NCBI GenBank assembly: GCA_905212345.1
Contig: CAJMEC010000002.1
Coordinates: forward strand, 40,022 to 104,021
Reading direction: 5' to 3'
Source of the DNA: an uncultured Sutterella sp.
GTDB lineage: Bacteria; Pseudomonadota; Gammaproteobacteria; Burkholderiales; Burkholderiaceae_F
Length of the DNA: 64,000 nucleotides
Part shown: piece by piece, positions 8,509 to 17,735 of the stretch
Layout of the letters: each line of letters begins with the position of its first letter
Position numbering within the stretch: position 1 is the stretch's first letter
Position numbers and translations under genes: made by a program
The notes under the pieces: generated by a model
What the model was told of the DNA's origin: nothing
Database searches by the model: none
What the model saw: only the letters and a program-made list of their open reading frames with translations

Positions 8509-9327
8509 TTAAAGCCAGAACTTTCTGTTTTTTTCTAAAAAGCGCTCGCTATGCACATAAAAATTTTGTTTTTGGATGGTGATGACGTTATATTCTGGCG
8601 TTTCATCATTGCCCGGGATTTGCCATTGACCTCCCTCGCCTTTGGGAGAGTCATTCATTTCGACCTGGTGGGCTAAACTGCGAACAATGACAAATGGAAT
8701 TCCTCTCCAGGATCCTTCAATGGGTCTATGAAGATGTCCCATAAAAAGACACCTTATCTGAGAACGATGTTTTTCGATAACACTCTGTAAATAAATGGGA
8801 TCTTGCAATCGGATGGGGTCCATCGATGGTACACCAAGGCAAAGCGGCGGGTGATGTAAAAAGAGGTAAATGTGGCGGTCAGCGTTTTCTGTAAGTCTCC
8901 TATCAAGATCCTGCGCTCTTTCTATCGGAAAAGCTCCGCTGTGACCGACGCCGCCCGTTGAATCCAAAAAAATAAAACAATGTTTTTCGCTGCGGATTTC
9001 TTTACCTAACCAAATTCCCTTTTTTAAGTCTTGAATTTTCCCATCGAAAATCGGAAAAATATCATCGATCAATTTCGGATTGTCGTGGTTGCCCGGGATG
9101 ATAATCACGGGGATAGAAAAATTTTCGAAGATAGATGAGAGATCTTCATAGGCGCTTTTTTCACCATAGTTGGCAAGATCACCGGTAATGACTAAAAAAT
9201 TGGCGTCTTTGTGAAATTGTTGGACATGGCGGAGAGCTTTTACCAATCGATCGGCAGGATTTATTCCATATAAAAGATCCGATCGGTTTTTGCATAAATG
9301 CAGATCAGAAAAATGTAAGAATTTCAT
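8509..9327 (-). CDS. Calcineurin-like phosphodiesterase (GpdQ/CpdA type)
   Basis: A 272-residue binuclear metallophosphoesterase without a signal peptide. All five motifs are visible: FSDLHL (Asp8, His10), GDLANYG, GNHDN, LHHPP and GHLHRP. The closest described types are CpdA (cAMP phosphodiesterase) and GpdQ (glycerophosphodiester phosphodiesterase). Because the gene directly follows ugpB, a GpdQ-like role in splitting imported glycerophosphodiesters to glycerol 3-phosphate is the better guess. An intercistronic hairpin at 9341-9366 separates it from ugpB and may lower its expression. Confidence 0.8.
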   Translation of the reverse strand: MKFLHFSDLHLCKNRSDLLYGINPADRLVKALRHVQQFHKDANFLVITGDLANYGEKSAYEDLSSIFENFSIPVIIIPGNHDNPKLIDDIFPIFDGKIQDLKKGIWLGKEIRSEKHCFIFLDSTGGVGHSGAFPIERAQDLDRRLTENADRHIYLFLHHPPLCLGVPSMDPIRLQDPIYLQSVIEKHRSQIRCLFMGHLHRPIEGSWRGIPFVIVRSLAHQVEMNDSPKGEGGQWQIPGNDETPEYNVITIQKQNFYVHSERFLEKNRKFWL

Positions 9328-9340
9328 AAGTATCCAAAAT

Positions 9341-9366
9341 CGGAAGGTTTTTGAGAAAACCTTCCG
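9341..9366 (-). terminator. Intercistronic hairpin between ugpB and the phosphodiesterase gene
   Basis: An 11-bp perfect stem (CGGAAGGTTTT at 9341-9351 with 9356-9366) and a TGAG loop. On the minus strand it is followed by only ATTTTGG, a weak U-tract, so partial termination or 3'-end protection of the upstream ugp message is likelier than a complete stop. A stabilised ugpB message, with more binding protein than the other subunits, would fit. Confidence 0.6.
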
Positions 9367-9378
9367 TAAATCAAAGGA

Positions 9379-10647
9379 TTACAACAAAGCCTGAACGCGT
9401 TTTGCTGCTTGGTGCATGCAGGTTTCAGGACTAATTTCCCCGCTCACCATCCGTTGTTGTTCATCTCTCATGACATCCATGATTTTGAGCATGTTGTCAC
9501 CAGGGAAGGCATACCAACGGAAGATGGAAGGTATCTGAGCTAAAGAAGTTCGGTAGTTTGGATGAGAGTTGTAGAAATCTTTGAGCAGTTCCACTCCTTT
9601 TTCGTGCATCGGCATATAGCCTGAGAGGGAAACTTGAATCGCCGTTCCTTCGGCGCTGGCGGCAAACATGGCATATTCGAAGGCAGCGCGAGCTTTCTTG
9701 GGGTCTTTCGTTAGGATCAAGGCTGCGTTACCTCCGCAGGGGATTTTTCGTTGTCCCTTGTTGTTGAGAGGAAAGAGAGCTGTTTTAATAGCCATGCCTT
9801 TGGTTTTGTCTTCAATGGTTTTTAAGTATCCTGTTGTGGCGCAGTAAAAACCGACGCGTCCGGCGCAGAAGGCTTGTTCTGCCTGGGCATGAGTCCAATT
9901 TTTCATTCCGCCTTCATCAATGAATCGTCTGAAGAGCTTGGCGGCCCTAATACCTTGCTCATTATCGAACACTACTTTCTTTTCAGACGCATCCATCATT
10001 GTGCCGCCTTCGGAATAAATCAAGGCTTGTAACATCCAGTTGCCAGTGTTTAGATAATCGTAATACATGCCGCTGTAGTCATTACCCAGCTTGTGAACTT
10101 GTTTGCAGGCGGCGAGCACACCTTCCCATGTATCGATGGACTTTAAATTCACATTGGCTTTTTTGAGTAAATCTTCGTTGTAGTACAAAATCGGCGTGCT
10201 GACAGCAAAAGGAATGGAAAATTGGTGTCCGTTGTAATCACCCAAGGCCATCATGGCGGGGAAGTAACCGTGAGGTTCGCTCCAGCGAGGATCGGCTTTG
10301 ACCCATGGAGTCATGTCCCAGGCAGTGCCGTTATCAACATATTGTCTGACTTGATCAATGCCTTGGAAGGATAAATCAGGGGGATTACCTTGGGTCAGCC
10401 CTGATTTGGTTCGTTGAGCCAGGCCGTCATAGTCTTGATAGGGGCGTTCCAATTTAATTTTAATGTTGGGGTGAAGCTTATTGAATTTTTCAATAATTTT
10501 TTGATGAATTGGCCTAAACACTTTCCCATAGGCGTGGGCTAAGGTGATTTCGACTTGTTCATCATCTGCCAAAGCCGCCAGTGGAAAAGAACTGGCAACC
10601 AATACGGAGGTGCCAGACCACAACATTTTTCGGCGTGTCAAATTCAT
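9379..10647 (-). CDS. ugpB: Glycerol-3-phosphate ABC transporter, substrate-binding protein
   Basis: A 422-residue family-1 extracellular solute-binding protein. The N-terminus MNLTRRKMLWSG ... AALADDE has a twin-arginine (TRRKML) followed by a hydrophobic stretch and an ALA cleavage site, so Tat export to the periplasm is likely. The mature part starts with VEITLAHAYGKVFRP and shows the long alpha/beta layout of UgpB, which delivers sn-glycerol 3-phosphate or glycerophosphodiesters. The order ugpC-A-E-B, with glpP first and two phosphoesterase genes behind, supports this substrate over a sugar. Family-1 binding proteins for sugars look similar, so specificity is inferred. Confidence 0.85.
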   Translation of the reverse strand: MNLTRRKMLWSGTSVLVASSFPLAALADDEQVEITLAHAYGKVFRPIHQKIIEKFNKLHPNIKIKLERPYQDYDGLAQRTKSGLTQGNPPDLSFQGIDQVRQYVDNGTAWDMTPWVKADPRWSEPHGYFPAMMALGDYNGHQFSIPFAVSTPILYYNEDLLKKANVNLKSIDTWEGVLAACKQVHKLGNDYSGMYYDYLNTGNWMLQALIYSEGGTMMDASEKKVVFDNEQGIRAAKLFRRFIDEGGMKNWTHAQAEQAFCAGRVGFYCATTGYLKTIEDKTKGMAIKTALFPLNNKGQRKIPCGGNAALILTKDPKKARAAFEYAMFAASAEGTAIQVSLSGYMPMHEKGVELLKDFYNSHPNYRTSLAQIPSIFRWYAFPGDNMLKIMDVMRDEQQRMVSGEISPETCMHQAAKRVQALL

Positions 10648-10680
10648 AGATTTCTCCTAAAAAGCAACCATTCGGCAGAG

Positions 10681-11490
10681 TTATTTCATGCCGTTGGTCA
10701 TAAAGCCCTTAATAAAGCGTTGTCTTAACAGCAGAAAACCGATCATCAACGGAGCCACAGTCATGGCTGCTGAGGCCATCATCGGCCCCACATCATTGCC
10801 GCTTTCGTTGGAAGCGAAAATGGAGACACCCACTGGTGGCGTGGTTCGTTCGATATCCGTGATGCTGATCAGTGGCCAGAAAAAGTCATTCCAATGTGTC
10901 AAGATGGACAAAATGGCAAATACAGCGATAGAGGGCCATATCTGAGGTACTAGGATTCGCCATAGCGTGTACCACTGACTGGCGCCGTCCATTCTTGCCG
11001 CGTCAATTAGATCTTGAGGTATTCCTTGAAAGCTTTGTCGCAAAAGAAAGATCCCGAACGCACTTGTCGAAAATGGGATGATAAGGACAGCGAACGTATC
11101 CAGGAGATTGAGTTCACCGAAAACCAAAAACAGCGGAATGGCGACAACTTGAGGTGGAATTAAAAGTGCAGAGAGCACAAGCAAAAACATGGCTCTTTGA
11201 AGCCGAAAGTGTTTTCTAGCCAATACGTACGCGGTAGGAATAACTGTTAAGCATTGTATGGCTAGAATGCAAACAGTCACGATAAGACCGTTTCTAATGA
11301 AAAGTCTCATTTCTCCCTGAACGTATGCTTCAGCATAATTTGCCCAATCCCAAACTTGGGGCAAGAGCGTCAAGGTGGGCGCATAAATTTCATTTTCAGG
11401 TTTCACTGACAGACTCAGCATCCAGATAAAAGGCAAGATCACAAAAAAGGCGCCGATAGCTAAAACCGCATTGATAGCAATTTTTTTCAT
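10681..11490 (-). CDS. ugpE: Glycerol-3-phosphate ABC transporter permease UgpE
   Basis: A 269-residue inner-membrane permease of the MalG/UgpE class with six predicted helices. The EAA loop (QDLIDAARMDGASQWYTLWR) contacts the ATPase. ATG 11490 is preferred to the TTG at 11505 because GAGGA lies upstream at a normal spacing. The TTG lies inside the last codons of ugpA. Confidence 0.9.
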   Translation of the reverse strand: MKKIAINAVLAIGAFFVILPFIWMLSLSVKPENEIYAPTLTLLPQVWDWANYAEAYVQGEMRLFIRNGLIVTVCILAIQCLTVIPTAYVLARKHFRLQRAMFLLVLSALLIPPQVVAIPLFLVFGELNLLDTFAVLIIPFSTSAFGIFLLRQSFQGIPQDLIDAARMDGASQWYTLWRILVPQIWPSIAVFAILSILTHWNDFFWPLISITDIERTTPPVGVSIFASNESGNDVGPMMASAAMTVAPLMIGFLLLRQRFIKGFMTNGMK

Positions 11491-11501
11491 TCTGATGTTC
11501 C

Positions 11502-12383
11502 TCAATAGCCGTAGTGAATTTTGTGATCAATGCTCTGGACAACCCATACGGTCAGGGCAATCATGACGAAGAGATACAGTGTGGCGATAGAGGACGACAG
11601 CCCGCTTCTAAAGAATGTGAAGCCTTCCTGATACATCGTAAATAACAGAATTTCACTCGCTTTGTTTGGACCGCCGCCGGTGAGAGCTTTAACTAAATCA
11701 AATGTTTGAAAAGTTCTGATTACGGTAATAACAAAAATAAATATGGATGTTGAGCCGAGAAGCGGCCATGTGATTTGGGTAAAACGACTCCAGCCGTTCG
11801 CACCGTCTATTCTTGCAGCCTCGTACAAAGAAGAAGGGATCTGAAGTAGGCCGGATAAAAAGACCAGTGTGTAGTAGCCTACTGACTGCCAAATAGAAAT
11901 GACGGCGATGGTGATTAACACTAAATCAGGGTCGTTGAGCCAATTGATTTCCAACGTGGAGCCAAAGAATCGGATAATGTGAGCCGAAAGCCCCAATGTT
12001 GGGTGAAGGAGGTACTCCCAAACAACACCCATGGCGACAAGCGAGGCGGTTGTCGGCAGAAAATACAATGATTGCCAAAGAGGGGACCATTTTCCAGAGG
12101 CGTTCATCGCCAAAGCCAATCCCAACGCTACAATGAATGAGACGGGCACAACGAGAACAGTCAAGTACAGTGTGTTATTGACGCTGATCCAAAAGTTTTG
12201 ATCATTAAATAAAGTTAAATAATTTTTAAGCCCGATGAAGTGCACGGGGGCGTTACTGCCGATTGCCCAGTCGGTAAGACTCAAAACCACGGTGCAGAAA
12301 GCGGGAATAAGGAAAAATAAAATCAAGAGAACGATGCCTGGTAAAAGAAAGGCGCAGGAAGACAAACCAAAATTATTTTTCAT
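11502..12383 (-). CDS. ugpA: Glycerol-3-phosphate ABC transporter permease UgpA
   Basis: A 293-residue permease of the MalF/UgpA class, six helices, with the EAA motif SSLYEAARIDGANGWSRF. Its ATG overlaps the ugpC stop (ATGA), showing translational coupling. With UgpE it forms the transmembrane channel. Confidence 0.92.
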   Translation of the reverse strand: MKNNFGLSSCAFLLPGIVLLILFFLIPAFCTVVLSLTDWAIGSNAPVHFIGLKNYLTLFNDQNFWISVNNTLYLTVLVVPVSFIVALGLALAMNASGKWSPLWQSLYFLPTTASLVAMGVVWEYLLHPTLGLSAHIIRFFGSTLEINWLNDPDLVLITIAVISIWQSVGYYTLVFLSGLLQIPSSLYEAARIDGANGWSRFTQITWPLLGSTSIFIFVITVIRTFQTFDLVKALTGGGPNKASEILLFTMYQEGFTFFRSGLSSSIATLYLFVMIALTVWVVQSIDHKIHYGY

Positions 12384-13528
12384 AAGAACGCCTCCGTACG
12401 AACTCTGTTACCCTCTTTGTCGAAAAAGAGCGCATCATTCCATTCAAATACAATCGGTACGTTTTCACCTTCTTTGAAACTAAAACGTCTGTATCGATCA
12501 GTGACGGCAGAGCGGATTGAGAAAGTCTCGTCACCAACAGAAAATTTCAATAACGATTCACTGCCTACCTCCTCTGCTTGAGAAAACTCGGCCATCAAAT
12601 CAGGCTGTTGACCTTGAGGGCAGATATGAATGGCCTCAGGCCTAAAGGCAACTTTTTTAGCCTTTTGTTTCAGCAGATCCAGTTGTTTCAAGTTGGGGGC
12701 GGTTAAGTTTTTATGAATGCCGGCGACTTGCAGGCTATAGTCTTTAAAAACGCAATTAAATACATTGATTTTTGGTTGACCAAGAAATTCGGCGGTAAAA
12801 AGATTGGCTGGATTGTCGTATAGTTCTAATGGGGTTCCAACTTGCTGAATTTTCCCCCCGTTGAGCAATACAATCCGATCCGACATAGTCATGGCTTCAA
12901 CCTGATCATGGGTGACATAGAGAAATGTCCCTTTTGTTTGATGATGCAGATTCGAGATTTCCATGCGTGTCTGCATGCGGAGTTTGGCATCGAGATTGGA
13001 AAGGGGCTCGTCCATCAAAAAGAGCTTGGGATTGCGAATCAGAGCCCGTGCGAGAGCCACTCTTTGTTTCTGTCCACCCGAAAGTTCCCCGGGTTTACGC
13101 TGCAGTAAACCATCCAGTCTTAAGCTTTTGGCAACTTGAGGGACTTTTTGAGAAATATCTTGTTCCAATGCCTGAGCAGTGGATGTAAATCGTCCGAACA
13201 GCGGAATGCGGGTGACTGCCGGTGCTCTCATTCTCAGAGGAAAGGCGATATTTTCGTAAACGGATTTATGGGGGTAGAGCGCATAGGACTGAAAGACCAT
13301 GGAAATATCACGCTCTGAGGGTTCAAGATCGGTAATATCTCGATTGTTTAAATTGATGCAGCCGTGATCGGCTTTTTCCAACCCGGCGATTATCCTCAAT
13401 AACGTCGTTTTTCCACAACCCGAAGGCCCCAAAAGACTGACAAATTCACCATCGGCGACTTCAAAGGAAATATGTTCCAGGACTATGTTTTGAGCAAAAG
13501 ACTTTTGAATATTTTTAACACTCAGCAT
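12380..13528 (-). CDS. ugpC: Glycerol-3-phosphate ABC transporter ATP-binding protein UgpC
   Basis: A 382-residue ATPase with Walker A GPSGCGKTTLLR, Q-loop FQSYALYPH, signature LSGGQKQRVALARAL, Walker B LFLMDEPLSNLDAKLR and switch His in VTHDQVEAM. The C-terminal beta-rich regulatory domain (MalK/UgpC type) runs from about residue 240. ATG 13528 is used because GAGG lies 6 bases upstream inside the glpP end; a TTG and ATG further up are also possible. It overlaps glpP by 14 bases. Confidence 0.93.
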   Translation of the reverse strand: MLSVKNIQKSFAQNIVLEHISFEVADGEFVSLLGPSGCGKTTLLRIIAGLEKADHGCINLNNRDITDLEPSERDISMVFQSYALYPHKSVYENIAFPLRMRAPAVTRIPLFGRFTSTAQALEQDISQKVPQVAKSLRLDGLLQRKPGELSGGQKQRVALARALIRNPKLFLMDEPLSNLDAKLRMQTRMEISNLHHQTKGTFLYVTHDQVEAMTMSDRIVLLNGGKIQQVGTPLELYDNPANLFTAEFLGQPKINVFNCVFKDYSLQVAGIHKNLTAPNLKQLDLLKQKAKKVAFRPEAIHICPQGQQPDLMAEFSQAEEVGSESLLKFSVGDETFSIRSAVTDRYRRFSFKEGENVPIVFEWNDALFFDKEGNRVRTEAFL

Positions 13529-14189
13529 CGCTAACCTCATCAATTTGGTAACTCCACAAAGCCCTTGTGCTGCTCGAGAGCGCTATTGCGCCGGCGGCTA
13601 AAACTTCATGAATTTCTTGTTCTTTTTTTATCAATCCGGCGGCAATGACGGGAATATGGGTGATTGACGAGATTTGACCGATTTGTCTGAATAAAAGACC
13701 AGGCATCATTTCAATAAAATTCGGCTCAATGGCGTTTGCGTTATCCAAGGCGGAAATCACGGCTTGTGTGTCGATGGCGAAAAATTGAAATACGGTTAAC
13801 AATCCTCGTTCATGGGCCCGCTGTAACAGCGCTTTTTTTGTGGAAACAATTCCGTCGGGTAAGACAAGATCGGCTAAATAATCGATGCCAGCCGGATCTT
13901 TCCCGAGCCCATGGATGAGCTCTGGATGAATAAAAACTGTTCGTTCTGTCGCATGCAGACGCCGAACAAGTTCGGGTAAACGAAGAATGTGACCGCCCAT
14001 GAGTGCAACGACCGGAGCATCGCTTTGCATCGCGAAATTTAAATCGTCGTCGTTTCTGACCGCGGCTATAACAGGTCTATTGGAAAAAATATTTTTGAGC
14101 TTCTCGGATCGAGCGAGAAAGGCTGTTGGCGAACACTCGCATTGAGGCACCGATGTCAAGGAGGGAAGAGACTCGTCAAAAAACGTCAT
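13515..14189 (-). CDS. glpP: GlpP-family glycerol-3-phosphate-responsive antiterminator
   Basis: A 224-residue protein with the GlpP fold signature: NRPVIAAVRNDDDLNFAM, PVVALMGGHILRLPELV, FIHPELIHGLGKD, GIVSTKKALLQRAH, EMMPGLL and IAAGLIKKEQE. In Bacillus, GlpP bound to glycerol 3-phosphate prevents termination in leaders of glp genes. Here it is the first gene of the ugp operon and so probably controls its own transcript through the leader structure at 14202-14290. It is preceded by GGGAG at a spacing of about 7. GlpP is best known from Firmicutes; its presence here suggests transfer or a less studied proteobacterial branch. Confidence 0.88.
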   Translation of the reverse strand: MTFFDESLPSLTSVPQCECSPTAFLARSEKLKNIFSNRPVIAAVRNDDDLNFAMQSDAPVVALMGGHILRLPELVRRLHATERTVFIHPELIHGLGKDPAGIDYLADLVLPDGIVSTKKALLQRAHERGLLTVFQFFAIDTQAVISALDNANAIEPNFIEMMPGLLFRQIGQISSITHIPVIAAGLIKKEQEIHEVLAAGAIALSSSTRALWSYQIDEVSDAEC

Positions 14190-14201
14190 GTAGATCTCCC
14201 G

Positions 14202-14290
14202 AAAAAAAACTCCAATCGAACAGAACCCGGTTATTGAACCGGCTGTAGGATGGGCTTCTCTCTCGATCTCTGAGCCTCACATCGCCGCAG
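14202..14290 (-). promoter_or_regulatory. Candidate antitermination leader of the glpP-ugp operon
   Basis: On the minus strand the leader contains a hairpin, CCGGTT/AACCGG (14227-14232 with 14237-14242, 4-base loop). An outer pairing is possible between AGATCGA further upstream and TCGATTGGAG. Eight T residues (A at 14202-14209 on the plus strand) follow, ending about 12 bases before the glpP ATG. A stem ending in a U-run in front of a glpP gene is what a GlpP target would look like. The folding is judged by eye only. The rest of the 350-base gap to accD holds no gene; both promoters should lie in it. Confidence 0.4.
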
Positions 14291-14541
14291 TTTAAATAGT
14301 CAAGATGAATGTTGAGTAACAGAAATGTGTCAGTTTGATGTCAGTGAAATAGTGCAAAAGAGTGAAAATCTTGTCGCTATTCCAATGAATGCGATGTGGA
14401 GTGAATCAATTGACAGAGTCTAACCGCGTGCCGTTTATGTCTTGAGAAAATAACCCAAATACGGCATTCGTTAACACCTCTAGATTTGATAAAATCCCAA
14501 ATCGTATTATTTGTACAGAATTGTATTGAAGGACTTCTTCT

Positions 14542-15423
14542 ATGAGTTGGATTGATCGGCTATTGCCTCGCATTCATAAGTCGGATTCAGAACACACCGA
14601 AAAGAAGGAAAGTGTTATTCCTGAAGGGCTTTGGACTAAGTGCCCGAGTTGCGAGCAAGTGCTTTATACCGAAGAATTGCGAGATTCTTTGATGGTTTGC
14701 CCGAAGTGTGGCCATCATATGCGCATTAGAGCTCGTGAGCGCGTAGAAAACTTTTTGGATGTGCAAAATCAGGAGGAAATCACTCAAGAAGTGCAACCGA
14801 CAGACCCCTTAAAGTTTGTGGACAGCAAACCCTATCCTGCACGTTTGGCGCAAGCTCAGCAAAAAACAGGTGAAACGGACGCTTTGGTTGTTAAGCGCGG
14901 TACGCTTCGTGGTTTGCCTGTTGTTGTGGCAGCTTTTGAATTTAACTTTATGGGCGGCTCGATGGGGTCGGTTGTTGGTGAGCGTTTTGTGCGAGGTGTG
15001 GCAGAAGCTACGCGCATGAAGTGTCCATTTATCTGTTTTGCTGCCTCCGGCGGCGCCCGTATGCAAGAAGGCTTGATGTCCTTAATGCAAATGGCTAAAA
15101 CGACGGCCGCCATTGCCGGCCTCGCCCGTGAAAAATTACCCTTTATTTCGGTTTTAACCGATCCGACGATGGGTGGCGTTTCCGCCAGTTTTGCCTTTAT
15201 GGGCGATGTGGTGATTGCAGAACCCCGGGCTTTGATTGGTTTTGCCGGTCCCCGTGTGATTGAGCAAACGGTTCGTGAAAAGTTGCCAGATGGCTTCCAG
15301 CGCTCGGAATTCTTGCTCAAAAAGGGCGCTATTGATATGATCGTGGATCGTCGTGAGATGCGTGCTAACATTGCCGAAATTATGGCGATGCTCATGAGAA
15401 AGCGTATTACGGACGCTGAATGA
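14542..15423 (+). CDS. accD: Acetyl-CoA carboxylase carboxyltransferase subunit beta
   Basis: A 293-residue subunit that, with AccA, transfers the carboxyl group from biotin to acetyl-CoA in the first step of fatty-acid synthesis. The N-terminal four-cysteine zinc ribbon is visible (Cys34, Cys37, Cys53, Cys56 in CPSC and CPKC). The core [15 protein letters not shown] and [19 protein letters not shown] segments form the oxyanion region. Length is normal. It starts the accD-folC-dedD-cvpA-purF series on the plus strand. Confidence 0.97.
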   Translation: MSWIDRLLPRIHKSDSEHTEKKESVIPEGLWTKCPSCEQVLYTEELRDSLMVCPKCGHHMRIRARERVENFLDVQNQEEITQEVQPTDPLKFVDSKPYPARLAQAQQKTGETDALVVKRGTLRGLPVVVAAFEFNFMGGSMGSVVGERFVRGVAEATRMKCPFICFAASGGARMQEGLMSLMQMAKTTAAIAGLAREKLPFISVLTDPTMGGVSASFAFMGDVVIAEPRALIGFAGPRVIEQTVREKLPDGFQRSEFLLKKGAIDMIVDRREMRANIAEIMAMLMRKRITDAE

Positions 15424-15460
15424 TTCGATCGACAACGATCTAAAATTTAAAGACGCACTA

Positions 15461-15491
15461 GACCACGCTTGCGGCGTGGTCGCGTTGTTTT
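15461..15491 (+). terminator. Terminator/attenuator between accD and folC
   Basis: GACCACGC (15461-15468) pairs with GCGTGGTC (15474-15481) around a 5-base loop, followed by GCGTTGTTTTT. The U-run ends only about 10 bases before the folC ATG at 15503. Either accD ends here and folC needs its own promoter, or partial read-through sets a lower level for the downstream genes. The hairpin also argues against the GTG at 15476 as the folC start. Confidence 0.7.
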
Positions 15492-15502
15492 TGGACACGG
15501 AA

Positions 15503-16792
15503 ATGTCTCAAGGTAAAGATACTTTAAATGAATGGTTGGACTACATTCTTTCGTCACATCCTGAAAATGTGATTGAGTTAGGTCTTACGCGCATGAAAAA
15601 GATGCTCGATCGCCTGGACATCCATTTTGATTGTCCGGTGATCACTGTGGCCGGAACCAATGGTAAAGGCAGCACTTGCGCCATGCTTGAGGCTATTTAT
15701 CGTGCGGCCGGCTACAAAACCGCCATGCACACCTCTCCGCATATGCTCTCCTTTAACGAGCGGGCTCAAATTAACGGCGCGATTGTTGAAGATGGCCCGT
15801 TGGTTCAAGCTTTTGAAGAAGTGGAAGCAGTTCGAGAGGGGATGCCTCTGACCTATTTTGAATTCACGGCCTTGGGTATTCTGCGCACCTTTCAAAAGGC
15901 CAAACCGGATGTGGTGATTTTGGAAATCGGTTTGGGAGGAAGGCTCGATGCGATTAATGCTCTTGAATCAACGGCAAGCATCGTAACGACTATCGGCATT
16001 GATCATGAGGCCTATTTGGGTAACACGCGAGACGCTATCGGTTGGGAAAAGGCTCATATCTATCGTCAAGGACATCCGGCTGTTTGCGCCGATAAAAATC
16101 CTCCGGTCAAACTTTTACAGTATGCTAAGGCATTAAAGACAAACCTTGAGGTCGCCGGTAAAGATTTTTCTGTTACCGAAGAAGACAGTGATCGTATGCG
16201 TTTTAGGATGGGCGTCCATGATTGGAATTTGCCCCGACCGGCTCTTTGCGGTCGAAATCAAATGGATAATGCGGCTGGCGTCCTTGCTCTGGTTGTTTCC
16301 TTGATGGATAAATTGCCGGTTACGATTGCAGATATTGAAAAGGGACTCACAACGGTTCGCATCACCGCGCGGTTCGAAAAAGTGCAGTCGGATCCGACCG
16401 TCATTTTGGATGTGGGACACAATCCCCATGCGGCTAGTGTCTTGGCTCAAAACATTCGAGACGTGAAGACGCAAGGCAAAGTCATTGCTGTTTTTGGAAT
16501 GCTCGCGGATAAGGACATGATTGATGTCGTGAAAATCATGTCTGAAGTGATTGATGAGTGGTTTATCACCGGATTGCCGGGACCTCGTGGGGCAAGCGTG
16601 GACGTTTTGCATAAAGTCATGCTTGAAGCTGGGGTGAAAGATGACAAAATCACCCAATGCGAAGGTGTAGAAGAGGCGTTTAACCACGCAAAGCGTCAAG
16701 CATCAATCATTGATACAATCATTATCTTCGGTTCCTTTGTGACAGTAACCGCGGCCCTGCCGCTTGTTAGAACAAATGCAAGAGTCCAATAA
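15503..16792 (+). CDS. folC: Bifunctional folylpolyglutamate/dihydrofolate synthase
   Basis: A 429-residue Mur-ligase-family enzyme that adds glutamate to dihydropteroate and to folates. The P-loop TVAGTNGKGSTCAML, the LEIGLGGRLDA segment and the later LDVGHNPHAA motif are seen in order. ATG 15503 (MSQGKDTLNEWLDYIL) matches the usual N-terminus; an upstream GTG at 15476 falls in the hairpin. The 3' end overlaps the SPOR gene by 17 bases. Confidence 0.93.
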   Translation: MSQGKDTLNEWLDYILSSHPENVIELGLTRMKKMLDRLDIHFDCPVITVAGTNGKGSTCAMLEAIYRAAGYKTAMHTSPHMLSFNERAQINGAIVEDGPLVQAFEEVEAVREGMPLTYFEFTALGILRTFQKAKPDVVILEIGLGGRLDAINALESTASIVTTIGIDHEAYLGNTRDAIGWEKAHIYRQGHPAVCADKNPPVKLLQYAKALKTNLEVAGKDFSVTEEDSDRMRFRMGVHDWNLPRPALCGRNQMDNAAGVLALVVSLMDKLPVTIADIEKGLTTVRITARFEKVQSDPTVILDVGHNPHAASVLAQNIRDVKTQGKVIAVFGMLADKDMIDVVKIMSEVIDEWFITGLPGPRGASVDVLHKVMLEAGVKDDKITQCEGVEEAFNHAKRQASIIDTIIIFGSFVTVTAALPLVRTNARVQ

Positions 16793-17720
16793 ACCAACCA
16801 ACGAAGAAGCGTTCTGGAAATCACCTCAGCAAGGCGTTGGGGTGGGTCTTGAGCACCTTGCTGAAGATAAGGAGCTTGAAGTGAGCCAAGTGAAGGCAAA
16901 GTTTCGCCACCGCTTGGTGGGCGCAGTCGTGTTGGTGGCCGCGTTGGTGACGGTGTTGCCGATTTTCTTTGAAGAACCTGCTATTGAAAGCGACCGTCAC
17001 GCTGAGACAAAGATTCCTCCTATTACCAAAGAGCCTTTCTACAAAATGGAACTGCCGGTTAATAATCGGCCGGCCGTATCCATGCCTGCTGATCAAAGCG
17101 CCCTGAAGGATTTTTCCAAACCCAATGTCGTCAAGGATGCTCCGGAGGCTCATCCCACACCGGAATTAGATCAAAGAGAAAACGCCGCTCATAGTTACGC
17201 ACCATCAACGGAGGGCTCGCTTTACATTCAGGTGTTGGCCACATCCAGTGAGGCAGGCGCAATGCGTGAGATGGCGCGCTATCAGGCAATGGGGTTGCCC
17301 GTCTATTCTGTGAAGGTTCAAAAGAAGTCTGCGACACTGTGGCGTGTGCGTTTGGGTCTTTTTAAGACAAAAGAGGAAGCCGAGCGGGTTACCAAGATTT
17401 TGGATAGCCGAAAAATTTCACATATGCCTGTTCAGGTGGAAGAAAGCGCTAAGCGTGATATGAACCGTATCGCGCCCGCGCGAACTCTAAAGAGTGCCGC
17501 GCAGGAAGCCCACAGTCGCTCTCAAGAGCAAAAGGTTAAGGCGCCCGCAGCGCAGCCAGCAAAAACTAAAACGCAGCCCGTAAAGAAGGAGGCCGCGCCG
17601 AAGGCTTCTCAAAAGGTTTCACCTAAGAAGAATGCAAGTGACGATCCCTTGGCGGATTTGTTGAAATCAACCCGTGAAGACGTGATAGCGCAAAAGCTTC
17701 GTGAAAGCGGACACAAGTGA
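16776..17720 (+). CDS. SPOR-domain protein (DedD-like)
   Basis: A 314-residue protein with a short cytoplasmic N-terminus, one transmembrane helix (LVGAVVLVAALVTVLPIFF, about residues 47-65) and a periplasmic Pro/Lys-rich linker. A SPOR domain (YIQVLATSSEAGAMREMARY ... WRVRLGLFKTKEEAERV) lies around 146-225, with a basic low-complexity tail. SPOR domains bind denuded peptidoglycan at the division septum. Position between folC and cvpA is that of dedD in E. coli. ATG 16776 is used; a TTG four codons earlier is possible. Confidence 0.85.
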   Translation: MQESNKPTNEEAFWKSPQQGVGVGLEHLAEDKELEVSQVKAKFRHRLVGAVVLVAALVTVLPIFFEEPAIESDRHAETKIPPITKEPFYKMELPVNNRPAVSMPADQSALKDFSKPNVVKDAPEAHPTPELDQRENAAHSYAPSTEGSLYIQVLATSSEAGAMREMARYQAMGLPVYSVKVQKKSATLWRVRLGLFKTKEEAERVTKILDSRKISHMPVQVEESAKRDMNRIAPARTLKSAAQEAHSRSQEQKVKAPAAQPAKTKTQPVKKEAAPKASQKVSPKKNASDDPLADLLKSTREDVIAQKLRESGHK

Positions 17721-17735
17721 TAAGGACTGTTAATC

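Noticed and set aside
14587..15498. Several long antisense ORFs over accD and its surroundings
   Set aside because: They are shadows of accD/folC codon usage without protein family patterns.
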